This document shows, in pieces, positions 43,967 through 50,819 of a stretch of DNA of 64,000 bases. Origin of the DNA: Brevibacterium paucivorans (GTDB lineage: Bacteria > Actinomycetota > Actinomycetes > Actinomycetales > Brevibacteriaceae); NCBI RefSeq assembly GCF_016907735.1, contig NZ_JAFBCP010000001.1:372001-436000 (forward strand), read 5' to 3'. The notes under the pieces are model-generated. The model did not search any database and was not told where the DNA came from. It saw only the letters and a program-made list of their open reading frames with translations. Each line of letters begins with the position of its first letter. Positions within the stretch are counted from its first letter, which is position 1. Made by a program: the position numbers and the translations under genes.

Positions 43967-44126
43967 AAGTGGAAGTCCGTCGGAGCGCCCTCAGCGGGAG
44001 TTGCGTCTCGAGCTCGACACCTCAATGAGACTACTCGAGATCGTCATTCCCGTCTGGGACGACGGTTCCGAAACGATAACTCACTCGATGAAGGCTCACA
44101 AACAATACCGCGCTCTGCTCGATTAG
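43956..44126 (+). CDS. Small basic protein encoded overlapping the CopG-like antitoxin
   Basis: A 56-residue frame starting MPFRSGSPSERPQRELRLEL and ending SMKAHKQYRALLD. It begins inside the last codons of the CopG-like gene (11-base overlap), an arrangement used by toxin-antitoxin pairs. The middle, SMRLLEIVIPVWDDGSETIT, looks like beta strands. No family is recognised. Position and coupling make it the candidate toxin or effector, which is inference only. Confidence 0.6.
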   Translation: MPFRSGSPSERPQRELRLELDTSMRLLEIVIPVWDDGSETITHSMKAHKQYRALLD

Positions 44127-44163
44127 TCGTCTAGGCCGCGCAACCAGGCCCCAGCCCTCTTAG

Positions 44164-44185
44164 ACGTTAAACCTGAGCTCCACCG
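44164..44185 (-). repeat. ychF-3'-end-like attachment repeat, site 3
   Basis: ACGTTAAACCTGAGCTCCAC, 41 bases past the methyltransferase stop; the 708-bp perfect duplication begins within it at 44171. Confidence 0.8.
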
Positions 44186-44878
44186 AATCCCGTTGGTAGT
44201 TAACATGCGCAACGTTCTACTCGCACTCAGGAGTGATTCCACACCAATAGGTAGCGAAACAACGGGAGTCGCCGGAAGGAACACCCCGGCAAGCATGAGC
44301 GTGCCTGTGTTCGAACTTGTCGATAAGTCAAGGGAAACTCGAACTTTTTGGGTGCTGAATCTTCTACGTGATCACGGAGCTTTGCATAGAACCGGTGCTG
44401 AACTGCTCCGACAACATCGTAGACAAAGTCAACTGTGGTCGCACTCCTGGCTAAACCGAGAATTACCAACGTGCCACCCGGGGAAACTAGACTGCGTAGC
44501 CGGGCCAGCGCCACTTCAAACTCCGGCAAGTGATGAACCGTTGCTACTGCAGTGACAAGATCGAACTGCTGTTCCCCAAAGTCATGGATCATCACATCGC
44601 CATGCACCCACCTGATTCCATGCTCACGCCGACGCGCAATAGCTAGTACGTCATCACAGGCATCAATCGCCGTCACAATCAAGCCACGAGCACTCAACGC
44701 TTGCGCCAAAAGACCCTCACCACATCCCACATCGAGTGCGGTATGCATTGACGGTCGACACTGCTCAAGAATCAGATTATGATAGTGCCGATTATGATTC
44801 CAACCGTCCTGAATGGATTTCTCCATTCCTGATTCACGCAACCTGGTGCGGCTTGATCAACTCAAGCTGATCAGCAAT
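44171..44878. repeat. 708-bp perfect direct repeat, left copy
   Basis: Identical by eye to 57471-58178 (constant offset 13,300). It spans most of attachment repeat 3, the whole methyltransferase gene and the last 13 codons of the adjacent higA. Confidence 0.9.
44227..44826 (-). CDS. Class I SAM-dependent methyltransferase (copy 1)
   Basis: A protein of 199 residues. The SAM-binding motif I is ALDVGCGEGLLAQALSARG (near residue 30), followed by IVTAIDACDDVLAIARRREH and motif IV FDLVTAVATVHHLPEFEVALARL, LVSPGGTLVILGL. This is a Methyltransf_11/25-type small-molecule methyltransferase; substrate unknown. I prefer ATG 44826; an in-frame TTG at 44841 would overlap the higA stop. It directly follows a higA gene by seven bases and is duplicated exactly at 57.5 kb, in each case between higA and an attachment repeat. 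Confidence 0.88.
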   Translation of the reverse strand: MEKSIQDGWNHNRHYHNLILEQCRPSMHTALDVGCGEGLLAQALSARGLIVTAIDACDDVLAIARRREHGIRWVHGDVMIHDFGEQQFDLVTAVATVHHLPEFEVALARLRSLVSPGGTLVILGLARSATTVDFVYDVVGAVQHRFYAKLRDHVEDSAPKKFEFPLTYRQVRTQARSCLPGCSFRRLPLFRYLLVWNHS

Positions 44879-45133
44879 CGCTTCACTCTCTACATCGAGG
44901 TCATAGTGCGACTGCAGGTTGATCCAGAACTGCGCCGTCGTGCCGAAGAATCGACCGAGACGCAAGGCAGTGTCGGCAGTGATACGGCGCTTGCCATGCA
45001 CAATCTCGTTGATGCGTCGAGGCGGAACGCCGATAGACACTGCGAGTTTATGCTGTGTAATGCCCATTGGGTCCAGGAATTCCTCCATAAGGATTTCCCC
45101 GGGATGGATCGGAGGGTAAATCTTGTCATCCAT
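44834..45133 (-). CDS. higA: HigA family antitoxin (toxin partner truncated)
   Basis: A 99-residue HigA homologue: MDDKIYPPIHPGEILMEEF, ITQHKLAVSIGVPPRRINEI, VHGKRRITADTALRLGRFFG, AQFWINLQSHYDLD. It is intact and about 70% identical to the copy at 43.0 kb by eye. Upstream only the last residues of a HigB remain, so the antitoxin is an orphan. It could cross-regulate or cross-neutralise the intact HigB at 43.3 kb. Confidence 0.9.
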   Translation of the reverse strand: MDDKIYPPIHPGEILMEEFLDPMGITQHKLAVSIGVPPRRINEIVHGKRRITADTALRLGRFFGTTAQFWINLQSHYDLDVESEAIADQLELIKPHQVA

Positions 45134-45141
45134 GTCGCTTC

Positions 45142-45204
45142 CTAGTGATAGTCGACAATCTCCACGTCCTTGCCTGCAAAGGAGACGATCCCGACATCAT
45201 CTTC
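45142..45204 (-). pseudogene. C-terminal remnant of a HigB toxin
   Basis: The minus strand reads DDVGIVSFAGKDVEIVDYH before a TAG, matching the end of intact HigB (ENVIIEDYH). The preceding coding part is absent, yet the upstream flank TCAATAACGCTAGACGTT, as at 43.6 kb, remains. An internal deletion therefore removed the toxin body but kept both module edges. Confidence 0.7.
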
Positions 45205-45237
45205 CCATTACATAACGCCTCACATCAATAACGCTAG

Positions 45238-45259
45238 ACGTTAAACCAGAACTATACCG
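45238..45259 (-). repeat. ychF-3'-end-like attachment repeat, site 4
   Basis: ACGTTAAACCAGAACTATAC, then CGCGTCGCC, which retains similarity to ychF beyond the core. Confidence 0.7.
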
Positions 45260-45279
45260 CGTCGCCACGGTTAGGAACG

Positions 45280-45825
45280 TCAGGTTCGGGCAGTTGTTTT
45301 CGTCTCCCTGGCGCCTCGCGAAGCGTCGATCCACGTGACTACGCAATCGACTGCGACTGGCGACCCCATGGCGAGCAACAGAGGGAACCGTGCTTCCTGA
45401 CCTGACGGGATGGTTCCGAGCGCACCCTCCTTGCGATGCTCGCAGAACACCGCATTCTCCGGCAGGTCCAGGAATTGGACGTTCACGTCGGACGCCGGCC
45501 CCGCGAGGTGTTGTGAAGCACGAGCGAGCAATGCCGCTGGGCCTTCAGCCGATCCTTACTGTCTGTCTACACGCTCTAGCGAACCTCGGCTCGCGGCCAC
45601 ACGCCTTCCGAGGGACCCAGCCCTGCCGGTTCCTCATCCTTGGAGGCTTCGACGAACTGTTGGAACTGCGCAGTAACCCTGCCCAGGAAGTTGTTGAGGT
45701 GGCTCATGAGGTCGCCCGCGTTGGCATACTCGAAGACGAGGGCGGTCTTACGCAAGGTCGCCTGTACTCTGCGCCTCGCGGATCACGATGCGCATCAGCG
45801 ATCACAGAAGCTTCTCATCCGCTAG
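45280..45825 (-). pseudogene. Decayed gene of unknown function
   Basis: Protein-like pieces lie in different minus-strand frames. The upstream one reads ATLRKTALVFEYANAGDLMS, then HLNNFLGRVTAQFQQFVEAS. The downstream one reads NVQFLDLPENAVFCEHRKEG and ends MGSPVAVDCVVTWIDASRGARE. Stops and frame changes separate them (about 45580 and 45530). Probably one former protein of about 180 residues; family not recognised. Confidence 0.45.
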
Positions 45826-46125
45826 GTCGAACACGCGCTCAGGGTCGGCGAGCAGATGGGGCACCAGAGCGCAGTGCAGCGCCAGGGAGCTTCGGTCTTC
45901 GGGGTCAGCTCGTAGGCCACGACACTTATCCGCTCGGCGGACGAGCCCAAGCACCCAGCACCCACTTACCTGCGACCGGCACAGGCCGCAAAGCTAGCGC
46001 GACCCAAGGACGAGCTTGATGAACAACCGTCACCCCCTTGACAAGCGCGGATAGCACATGTATGCGTGGAGAACTACAGGGGGTCACCAGCTCCGGTTAT
46101 TACATTCAGAAAGGAAGGGCACCAG
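45826..46125. other. No recognisable gene
   Basis: GC-rich sequence between the decayed gene and the secreted-protein gene with no intact frame, hairpin or repeat that I can support. AAGGAAGG at its right end is the ribosome-binding site of the next gene. Confidence 0.4.
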
Positions 46126-46773
46126 ATGATGCCCAGAACAATCCAAAACTATTCAACGACCACCCTGACCGTCGGAATTCTTGCATTTGGAGGGCTTGGC
46201 GCAACACCAGCCACCGCCGCCCCGACAGAGGGTCCTGCAGCGAACACCTCTCAGCCCACGCAAACCATCAACAGCCCGTCTCAGTCGAACATCAGCAAGG
46301 CTGACCGGTTCGTCCACCGCAGCGGCAACACGTACTCATTCGACGCCGAGAACGCCCGCTCAGTTCTCTCATCCTCGGAGACATCCCAGGTGCAGAGCGC
46401 AGTTGATGGTTGGAACACGAATCTCCAGGCAAACCAGAGCTCTGGCCAGACCCGGGCAGGGGAGACTCGGGGAGCTCCCGATCTGGTCAAGGGCGAGCAC
46501 GGTTACATCAAGGCTCACTGGTGGGGCCTGGAGATCCATGTCGACAACTGGCTTGCTGGCAAGATCCAGAACGGCACTGCGACCAGCAGTGCTATCGCAG
46601 CTGGCGTCGGACCAGCCAGCTCTGAGACGGGGGTCGACGGTGTCGCCGGTGGCATCGTCTCAGCTGTTCTTGCAGCGTCAGCTGGGGTTCAGAGCCTGTG
46701 CCGCGACGACAAGGGCGAGGCCACCTATTACGCACCGAGTTCCCCAACCCGACCATCGTGTGCAATCCGCTAG
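46126..46773 (+). CDS. Secreted protein, bacteriocin-like
   Basis: A 215-residue exported protein. ATG at 46126, after AAGGAAGG, starts a signal peptide MMPRTIQNYSTTTLTVGILA ending near ATAA-P. A Ser/Gln/Asn-rich propeptide-like region (to about residue 100) is followed by a conserved-looking domain: GEHGYIKAHWWGLEIHVDNW, a Gly/Ala-rich hydrophobic stretch (SSAIAAGVGP, VDGVAGGIVSAVLAASAGVQ) and SLCRDDKG. The short Gly/Ala helix resembles membrane-active peptides. A 54-residue two-helix membrane protein follows directly, as immunity genes do. Bacteriocin function is inference. Confidence 0.7.
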   Translation: MMPRTIQNYSTTTLTVGILAFGGLGATPATAAPTEGPAANTSQPTQTINSPSQSNISKADRFVHRSGNTYSFDAENARSVLSSSETSQVQSAVDGWNTNLQANQSSGQTRAGETRGAPDLVKGEHGYIKAHWWGLEIHVDNWLAGKIQNGTATSSAIAAGVGPASSETGVDGVAGGIVSAVLAASAGVQSLCRDDKGEATYYAPSSPTRPSCAIR

Positions 46774-46787
46774 CCTAGGAGGAAACT

Positions 46788-46952
46788 ATGCGATTCCTAA
46801 AGTATTGCGCCTACACCACCTTGTTCGTCGGCGCATGCCTGTGCCTATTCAATGTATTCTCACGTGAGGAAGCACCTGCCGGGCCGTGGGGGATTATTCT
46901 CATCGTCATCGGTGTGGCCATGGTCAGCATCTTCCTCATCTCAAGGAGATAA
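46788..46952 (+). CDS. Small two-helix membrane protein, candidate immunity protein
   Basis: A 54-residue frame with a strong ribosome-binding site AGGAGG seven bases before the ATG. Two membrane segments: YCAYTTLFVGACLCLFNVF and GIILIVIGVAMVSIFLI, separated by SREEAPAGPW and ending with basic SRR. It starts 14 bases after the secreted-protein stop, so the two are co-transcribed. Size, topology and position match bacteriocin immunity proteins; no family match is claimed. Confidence 0.7.
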   Translation: MRFLKYCAYTTLFVGACLCLFNVFSREEAPAGPWGIILIVIGVAMVSIFLISRR

Positions 46953-47147
46953 GTCGAGCAGGAGTGACCGACGGGCAGTGACTTGAGTAGGTTCCCTTGG
47001 CGGACGGCCTCTTCATGAAATTGCCGTCCGCACGACGGTGGCAGAGATCGTCAGGGCACAGCTCTTTGAAACTCATACTAGTACCGAGACTGCGGCGGAG
47101 CGCCCGGATCATGAGGGAGCCCCAGCCGCACCCCATTGGTCAGAGGT

Positions 47148-47597
47148 TCAGACGTTGAACCTGAACTCCACGACGTCGCCGTCGGCCATAACGTAGTCTT
47201 TACCTTCCATGCGGACCTTGCCAGCCGCTTTCGCCTCGGCCATTGAGCCTAACTCATCCAGGTCCTCAAAGGACACAATCTCAGCCTTAATAAAGCCCTT
47301 CTGGAAGTCGGTGTGGATGACACCCGCCGCCTCAGGAGCGGTCCATCCCTTACGGATAGTCCACGCACGAGCCTCCTTCGGCCCAGCAGTCAGGTAGGTC
47401 TGCAAGCCCAGCGTATCGAACCCAACCCTGGCCAGCTTATCCAAACCAGGCTCGTCCTGACCGGTGGATTCGAGCATTTCGGCGGCTTCTTCAGGATCAA
47501 GCTCAATGAGCTCAGCTTCAAACTTAGCGTCCAAGAAAAACGCCTCAGCTGGAGCAACGAGTTCACGCATCTTCGCCTGCATGGCTTCGGCGGCCAG
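47148..47597 (-). pseudogene. ychF: C-terminal fragment of GTPase gene ychF, left copy
   Basis: About 145 codons of the YchF C-terminal (TGS) part: EAMQAKMRELVAPAEAFFLD, AARVGFDTLGLQTYLTAGPKEARAW-type sequence, AAGVIHTDFQKGFIKAEIVS and the ending DVVEFRFNV. YchF is normally about 360 residues, so the GTPase domain is missing. The 5' break at about 47597 joins directly to a flavin monooxygenase fragment on the other strand. The protein sequence is almost identical to the fragment at 61.5 kb while the DNA differs at several silent positions. Confidence 0.9.
47152..47173 (-). repeat. ychF-3'-end attachment repeat, site 5 (within ychF fragment)
   Basis: ACGTTGAACCTGAACTCCAC, the last codons of the left ychF fragment (FRFNV-stop). 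Confidence 0.85.
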
Positions 47598-47599
47598 TG

Positions 47600-47795
47600 C
47601 GGGCCATCTGCGGAAAAGATCGCCAAGACTCATCTGGAGGTCGCCCAGGCCGCGGACGAAATCGGCGTGAACAACGCGCCCTTCCGTGTCCACCACTTCG
47701 TGCCGCAGGCCTACGCCCCGATGCCGCTGCTGGGTGCTGTCGCGGCCACCACCAATCACATCGAGGTGGGCACCGGTGTCATCGACATACGCTAG
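47600..47795 (+). pseudogene. LLM class flavin-dependent monooxygenase, 5' fragment
   Basis: The frame encodes AEKIAKTHLEVAQAADEIGV, HHFVPQAYAPMPLLGAVAATT and IEVGTGVIDIR before a TAG, the N-terminal part of a luciferase-like monooxygenase that lacks its first residues. The remainder resumes at 52065 on the same strand with DMRYENPLYLAEEAASLYQI. The mercury/drug-export cassette therefore interrupts it. GACATACGCTA at the break (47784-47794) recurs as GACATGCGCTA at 52065-52075. Confidence 0.85.
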
Positions 47796-47839
47796 CGCAT
47801 GTTCGTGTTATGGCTCTCGTTTTCTCGGTCCGCGTCCCT

Positions 47840-48229
47840 CTACAGGTACCGGCAGACCTGGTCTGGGCTGCATGTGTCGGGGTCCGGGTGCGCGGCGTCG
47901 TGCCGGAGGTCGGCGATGGTGCCGTGCAGGGTGGTGAGCTGGGCGATCTGCTGCTCGATCTCGGCCAGGCGCGCGTCGAGGAGGTCTCGCACGTGCTCGC
48001 AGGGCGCGTGGCCGCTGTCGCGGATGTCGAGGATTTGGCGGATCTGGGCGAGGGTGAGGCCTGCGGCCTGGCCACGGTGAACGAAGTCGATCCGGGCGAC
48101 GGCGTCGGGCGCGTAGTCGCGGTACCCGGATGGCGTCCGGTCGGCCGGGGGCAGCAGTCCCTGCTCTTCGTAGAACCGGAGCGTCTTCGAGGTGGTGCCC
48201 GCGCGTTCGGCGAGTTCTCCGATGCGCAT
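47840..48229 (-). CDS. merR: MerR family heavy-metal regulator of the mercury cassette
   Basis: A 129-residue MerR-type regulator: MRIGELAERAGTTSKTLRFY, EEQGLLPPADRTPSGYRDYAPD, and a coiled-coil dimer helix. Metal-binding candidates are Cys77 (GHAPCEHV), Cys120 and Cys126 (DTCSPDQVC). The spacing differs from classical MerR (35 and 9 residues) and is nearer other thiol-metal sensors. Divergent from merA, with a MerR-type dyad in an overlong spacer between the -35 and -10 of merA, so it should activate merA when metal is bound. Confidence 0.9.
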   Translation of the reverse strand: MRIGELAERAGTTSKTLRFYEEQGLLPPADRTPSGYRDYAPDAVARIDFVHRGQAAGLTLAQIRQILDIRDSGHAPCEHVRDLLDARLAEIEQQIAQLTTLHGTIADLRHDAAHPDPDTCSPDQVCRYL

Positions 48230-48261
48230 TGCGGCCTCCGATCATTCGGCAGGGGCCACGC

Positions 48262-48293
48262 TTGACCTTCCCCTGCACTGGAAGGTCCAGTAT
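48262..48293 (+). promoter_or_regulatory. MerR-type promoter/operator of merA
   Basis: TTGACC (48262-48267) as -35 and CAGTAT (48288-48293) as -10 are 20 bp apart, longer than optimal. The dyad ACCTTCC (48265-48271) and GGAAGGT (48280-48286) lies within the spacer, the geometry used by MerR-type activators that untwist the promoter. Confidence 0.82.
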
Positions 48294-48335
48294 GGCTGAA
48301 ACGGAACAGAAGTCCAAGCCTTGACGGGAGCAGCG

Positions 48336-49760
48336 ATGCCTACGAAGTACGATCTCGCCATCATCGGATCGGGCGGCGGAGCGTTCGCCGCCGCGATTCG
48401 CGCGACCATGCTCGGGAAGTCGGTGGTGATGATCGAGCGTGGCACGCTCGGCGGCACCTGTGTGAACACGGGCTGCGTGCCGTCGAAGGCCCTCATCGCC
48501 GCCGCCGATGCACGGCACGTCGCCGCCGACGCCGCCGAGCGGTTCCCGGGGATCGCGACGACGGCAGGCCCAGTGGACATGCCCGCGCTGATCGCCGGGA
48601 AGCAGGCGTTGGTCGAGACGATGCGGGGCGAGAAGTACGCCGACGTCGCCGATTCATACGGGTGGCACGTCCGGCGGGGAGACGCCGGGTTCGCGGGCAC
48701 CCCGGACGCGCCGGTGTTGGAGGTCACCGCCGCAGACGGAGCGGTCGAGACGATCGAGGCCGAGCACTACCTGGTCGCCACCGGTGCGTGGCCGTGGGCT
48801 CCGCCGATCGATGGCCTGGACGAGGCCGGGTACCTGACCTCGACCACGGCGATGGACCTGACCGAGGTCCCCGAGTCGATGCTGGTGCTCGGCGGCGGCT
48901 ACGTCGCCCTGGAGCAGATGCAGCTGTTCGCCCGCCTCGGCTCCCAGGTCACCGTGCTGGTGCGGTCCCGGCTCGCGTCGAAGGAGGAGCCGGAGGTGTC
49001 CCGGACACTGCAGGAGGTGTTCGCCGACGAGGGCATCCGGGTGGTCCGCCGCGCGGTGCCGACCCGGGTGTCCCGGGACGCGGCGACCGGGCAGGTCGTG
49101 GTTACCGCGGATGTGTCCGGCGGCTCGCAGGAGTTCCGCGCCGACCAGGTGCTCGTCGCCCTCGGACGCCGTCCCGTCACCGACGGCTTGAACCTCGATG
49201 CGGTCGGGGTGAAGACCGGGGACTCCGGCAAGGTGGTCGTCTCCGACCATCTGCAGTCGTCGAACCCGCGGATCTGGGCCGCGGGCGACGTGACCGGGCA
49301 CCCGGAGTTCGTCTACGTCGCGGCCCACCACGGCACCCTCGTCGCCGAGAACGCGTTCGCCGACGCCGACCGGTCCGTCGACTACTCCCATCTGCCGCGG
49401 GTGACGTTCACCGGACCGGCGATCGGCGCGGTCGGGATGACCGAGAAGGAGGTCGTCGCCGCGGGGATCCGCTGCGACTGCCGCGTGCTGCCCCTGGAGT
49501 ATGTGCCCCGGGCGGTGATCAACCGCGACACCCGCGGGTTCATCAAGATCGTCGTGAACGCCGATACGAGCGAGATCCTCGGCCTCACCGCCGTCGCCAA
49601 GGACGCCGGGGAACTCGCCGCCGCAGGCGTCCACGTGCTCGGCAAGACCATCGCCGAAGTCGCCGACGCCTGGGCCCCCTACCTGACCATGACCGAAGGC
49701 ATCCGGATCGCCGCGAAGTCCTTCACCACCGACCCGTCACTGCTCTCGTGCTGCGCATGA
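48336..49760 (+). CDS. merA: Mercuric reductase
   Basis: A 474-residue flavoprotein disulfide oxidoreductase. FAD site DLAIIGSGGGAFAAAI, redox-active GGTCVNTGCVPSKALIAAA, NAD(P) site MLVLGGGYVALEQMQLFARLG, second FAD motif IWAAGDVTG, and the mercuric-reductase C-terminal vicinal cysteines LLSCCA, which distinguish it from dihydrolipoamide dehydrogenase. The N-terminal heavy-metal-binding NmerA domain is absent, as in many actinobacterial enzymes. It reduces Hg2+ to Hg0 with NADPH. ATG at 48336 lies six bases after GGGAG. GC content and codon use are clearly higher than in the window's left half. Confidence 0.95.
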   Translation: MPTKYDLAIIGSGGGAFAAAIRATMLGKSVVMIERGTLGGTCVNTGCVPSKALIAAADARHVAADAAERFPGIATTAGPVDMPALIAGKQALVETMRGEKYADVADSYGWHVRRGDAGFAGTPDAPVLEVTAADGAVETIEAEHYLVATGAWPWAPPIDGLDEAGYLTSTTAMDLTEVPESMLVLGGGYVALEQMQLFARLGSQVTVLVRSRLASKEEPEVSRTLQEVFADEGIRVVRRAVPTRVSRDAATGQVVVTADVSGGSQEFRADQVLVALGRRPVTDGLNLDAVGVKTGDSGKVVVSDHLQSSNPRIWAAGDVTGHPEFVYVAAHHGTLVAENAFADADRSVDYSHLPRVTFTGPAIGAVGMTEKEVVAAGIRCDCRVLPLEYVPRAVINRDTRGFIKIVVNADTSEILGLTAVAKDAGELAAAGVHVLGKTIAEVADAWAPYLTMTEGIRIAAKSFTTDPSLLSCCA

Positions 49761-49809
49761 ACGGCAACGCATGCAATCGGGGAGATCTCATCCGGAAGAG
49801 GTGCAGACG

Positions 49810-50112
49810 ATGAGCGCCGATCACGACCGCGACGAACGGCGCGCCGGTCCCATCGTCGCCGCAGGGACCGGGCTGCTCCTACTGGCATGCTGCGCGCTTC
49901 CGTTACTGCTCTGCTGCGGCCTGCCGCTCATCGCGGCGGGCGGAGCACTCGCAGGCGTCGGAGGGCTCCTCGGCAATCCCTGGATCATCGGTGCCGGGAT
50001 CGCCGTCGCGATGGCCGTCAAGGCCGGGATGCTCGTCAGGCTACGGCGGCGGCACCGAGGCCGCAGGACTGGGCAATGGGTGAGTCCTGTGATCAGCCCA
50101 TTATGGATTTAA
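49810..50112 (+). CDS. Small mercury-cassette membrane protein with Cys pairs
   Basis: A 100-residue membrane protein following merA by 49 bases. Helix 1 contains LLLLACCALPLLLCCGLPLI, with two adjacent Cys pairs, and helix 2/3 includes GLLGNPWIIGAGIAVAMAVK; the tail is basic (RLRRRHRGRRTG). Paired Cys in the first helix recall MerT/MerC/MerF mercury transporters that pass Hg2+ to MerA, but the sequence is not clearly any of them. Import of Hg2+ is inferred from motif and context. Confidence 0.75.
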   Translation: MSADHDRDERRAGPIVAAGTGLLLLACCALPLLLCCGLPLIAAGGALAGVGGLLGNPWIIGAGIAVAMAVKAGMLVRLRRRHRGRRTGQWVSPVISPLWI

Positions 50113-50122
50113 AAGTACATAA

Positions 50123-50137
50123 CTGATACGCTATCAG
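50123..50137. promoter_or_regulatory. TetR operator upstream of the MFS regulator gene
   Basis: CTGATACGCTATCAG, a 6-bp dyad with a 3-base centre, ends two bases before the TetR start codon, consistent with autorepression. Confidence 0.75.
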
Positions 50138-50139
50138 CC

Positions 50140-50742
50140 ATGGTTAGACCACGCGCTTTCGACGAGACCGCCGTCCTCGACGCCGCCGCGGCGGAGTTCC
50201 GCGTCCATGGCTTCGCGGACACCTCCACCGAGCAACTCTGCGAGGCGGCGGGCGTGCGTCGCAGCAGCCTCTACAACACCTTCGAGTCGAAGGACGAGCT
50301 GTTCGTCCGCTCACTGGAGCGGTACGTCCAGGCGACCGGCCTCGCGCAGGAGGGGGTTCTGCTCGACAGCGGACGGGATGGGCTGGCCCGCCTGGTCTCC
50401 CTGATGGACCTCGTACTCGACGAGGAGCGCGAGGCTGCCACCCATGGTCACGCCGCGGGCTGCATGGTGGTTGGCGCACGGATGACGCCCGATCTTGGCG
50501 CGAAGAGCGAGAGGGTCAAGAGCCTGCTGGACCATGCGCTGGAGCAACAGCTCGCCCTGATCGGGCAGGCTGTCCGCGTCGGTCAGCTCGACGGTTCGAT
50601 TAGGAGAACCATGCCTGCCGCCGACGCGGCTCGGGCCGTCGTCGCCCTGATCTCTGGCATGCGCGTGCTCGCTCAGGCTGGCTCCACTCCGAACGAGCTG
50701 CGTCAGGCGGTGATGCTCGGACTGGACGGCCTGCGCGCCTGA
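50140..50742 (+). CDS. TetR family regulator of the adjacent MFS exporter
   Basis: A 200-residue TetR/AcrR regulator: AFDETAVLDAAAAEFRVHGF, ADTSTEQLCEAAGVRRSSLYNTFESKDELFVRSLERY, with a C-terminal TetR_C domain of the YxaF/LmrA-like type (GCMVVGARMTPDLG, RTMPAADAARAVVALISGMRVLAQAG). The operator lies at its start codon. A terminator separates it from the MFS gene, which has its own promoter region, so the regulator probably acts on both. High GC, as in the mercury genes. Confidence 0.9.
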   Translation: MVRPRAFDETAVLDAAAAEFRVHGFADTSTEQLCEAAGVRRSSLYNTFESKDELFVRSLERYVQATGLAQEGVLLDSGRDGLARLVSLMDLVLDEEREAATHGHAAGCMVVGARMTPDLGAKSERVKSLLDHALEQQLALIGQAVRVGQLDGSIRRTMPAADAARAVVALISGMRVLAQAGSTPNELRQAVMLGLDGLRA

Positions 50743-50749
50743 CGCACTG

Positions 50750-50780
50750 CCCGCACCCATGCAGGTGCGGGTTCATTTTT
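50750..50780 (+). terminator. Intrinsic terminator of the TetR gene
   Basis: CCCGCACC (50750-50757) pairs with GGTGCGGG (50764-50771), followed by TTCATTTTTT. Confidence 0.88.
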
Positions 50781-50819
50781 TACCCAAGTTCTGTACCTTA
50801 GAATCCAGAAAGAAGTCCT

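Noticed and set aside
48654-49634. Long minus-strand and alternate-frame open reading frames across merA
   Set aside because: They are high-GC shadows of merA, which has complete catalytic motifs.
48336-49760. Dihydrolipoamide dehydrogenase
   Set aside because: The C-terminal vicinal Cys pair and the MerR-type promoter identify mercuric reductase.
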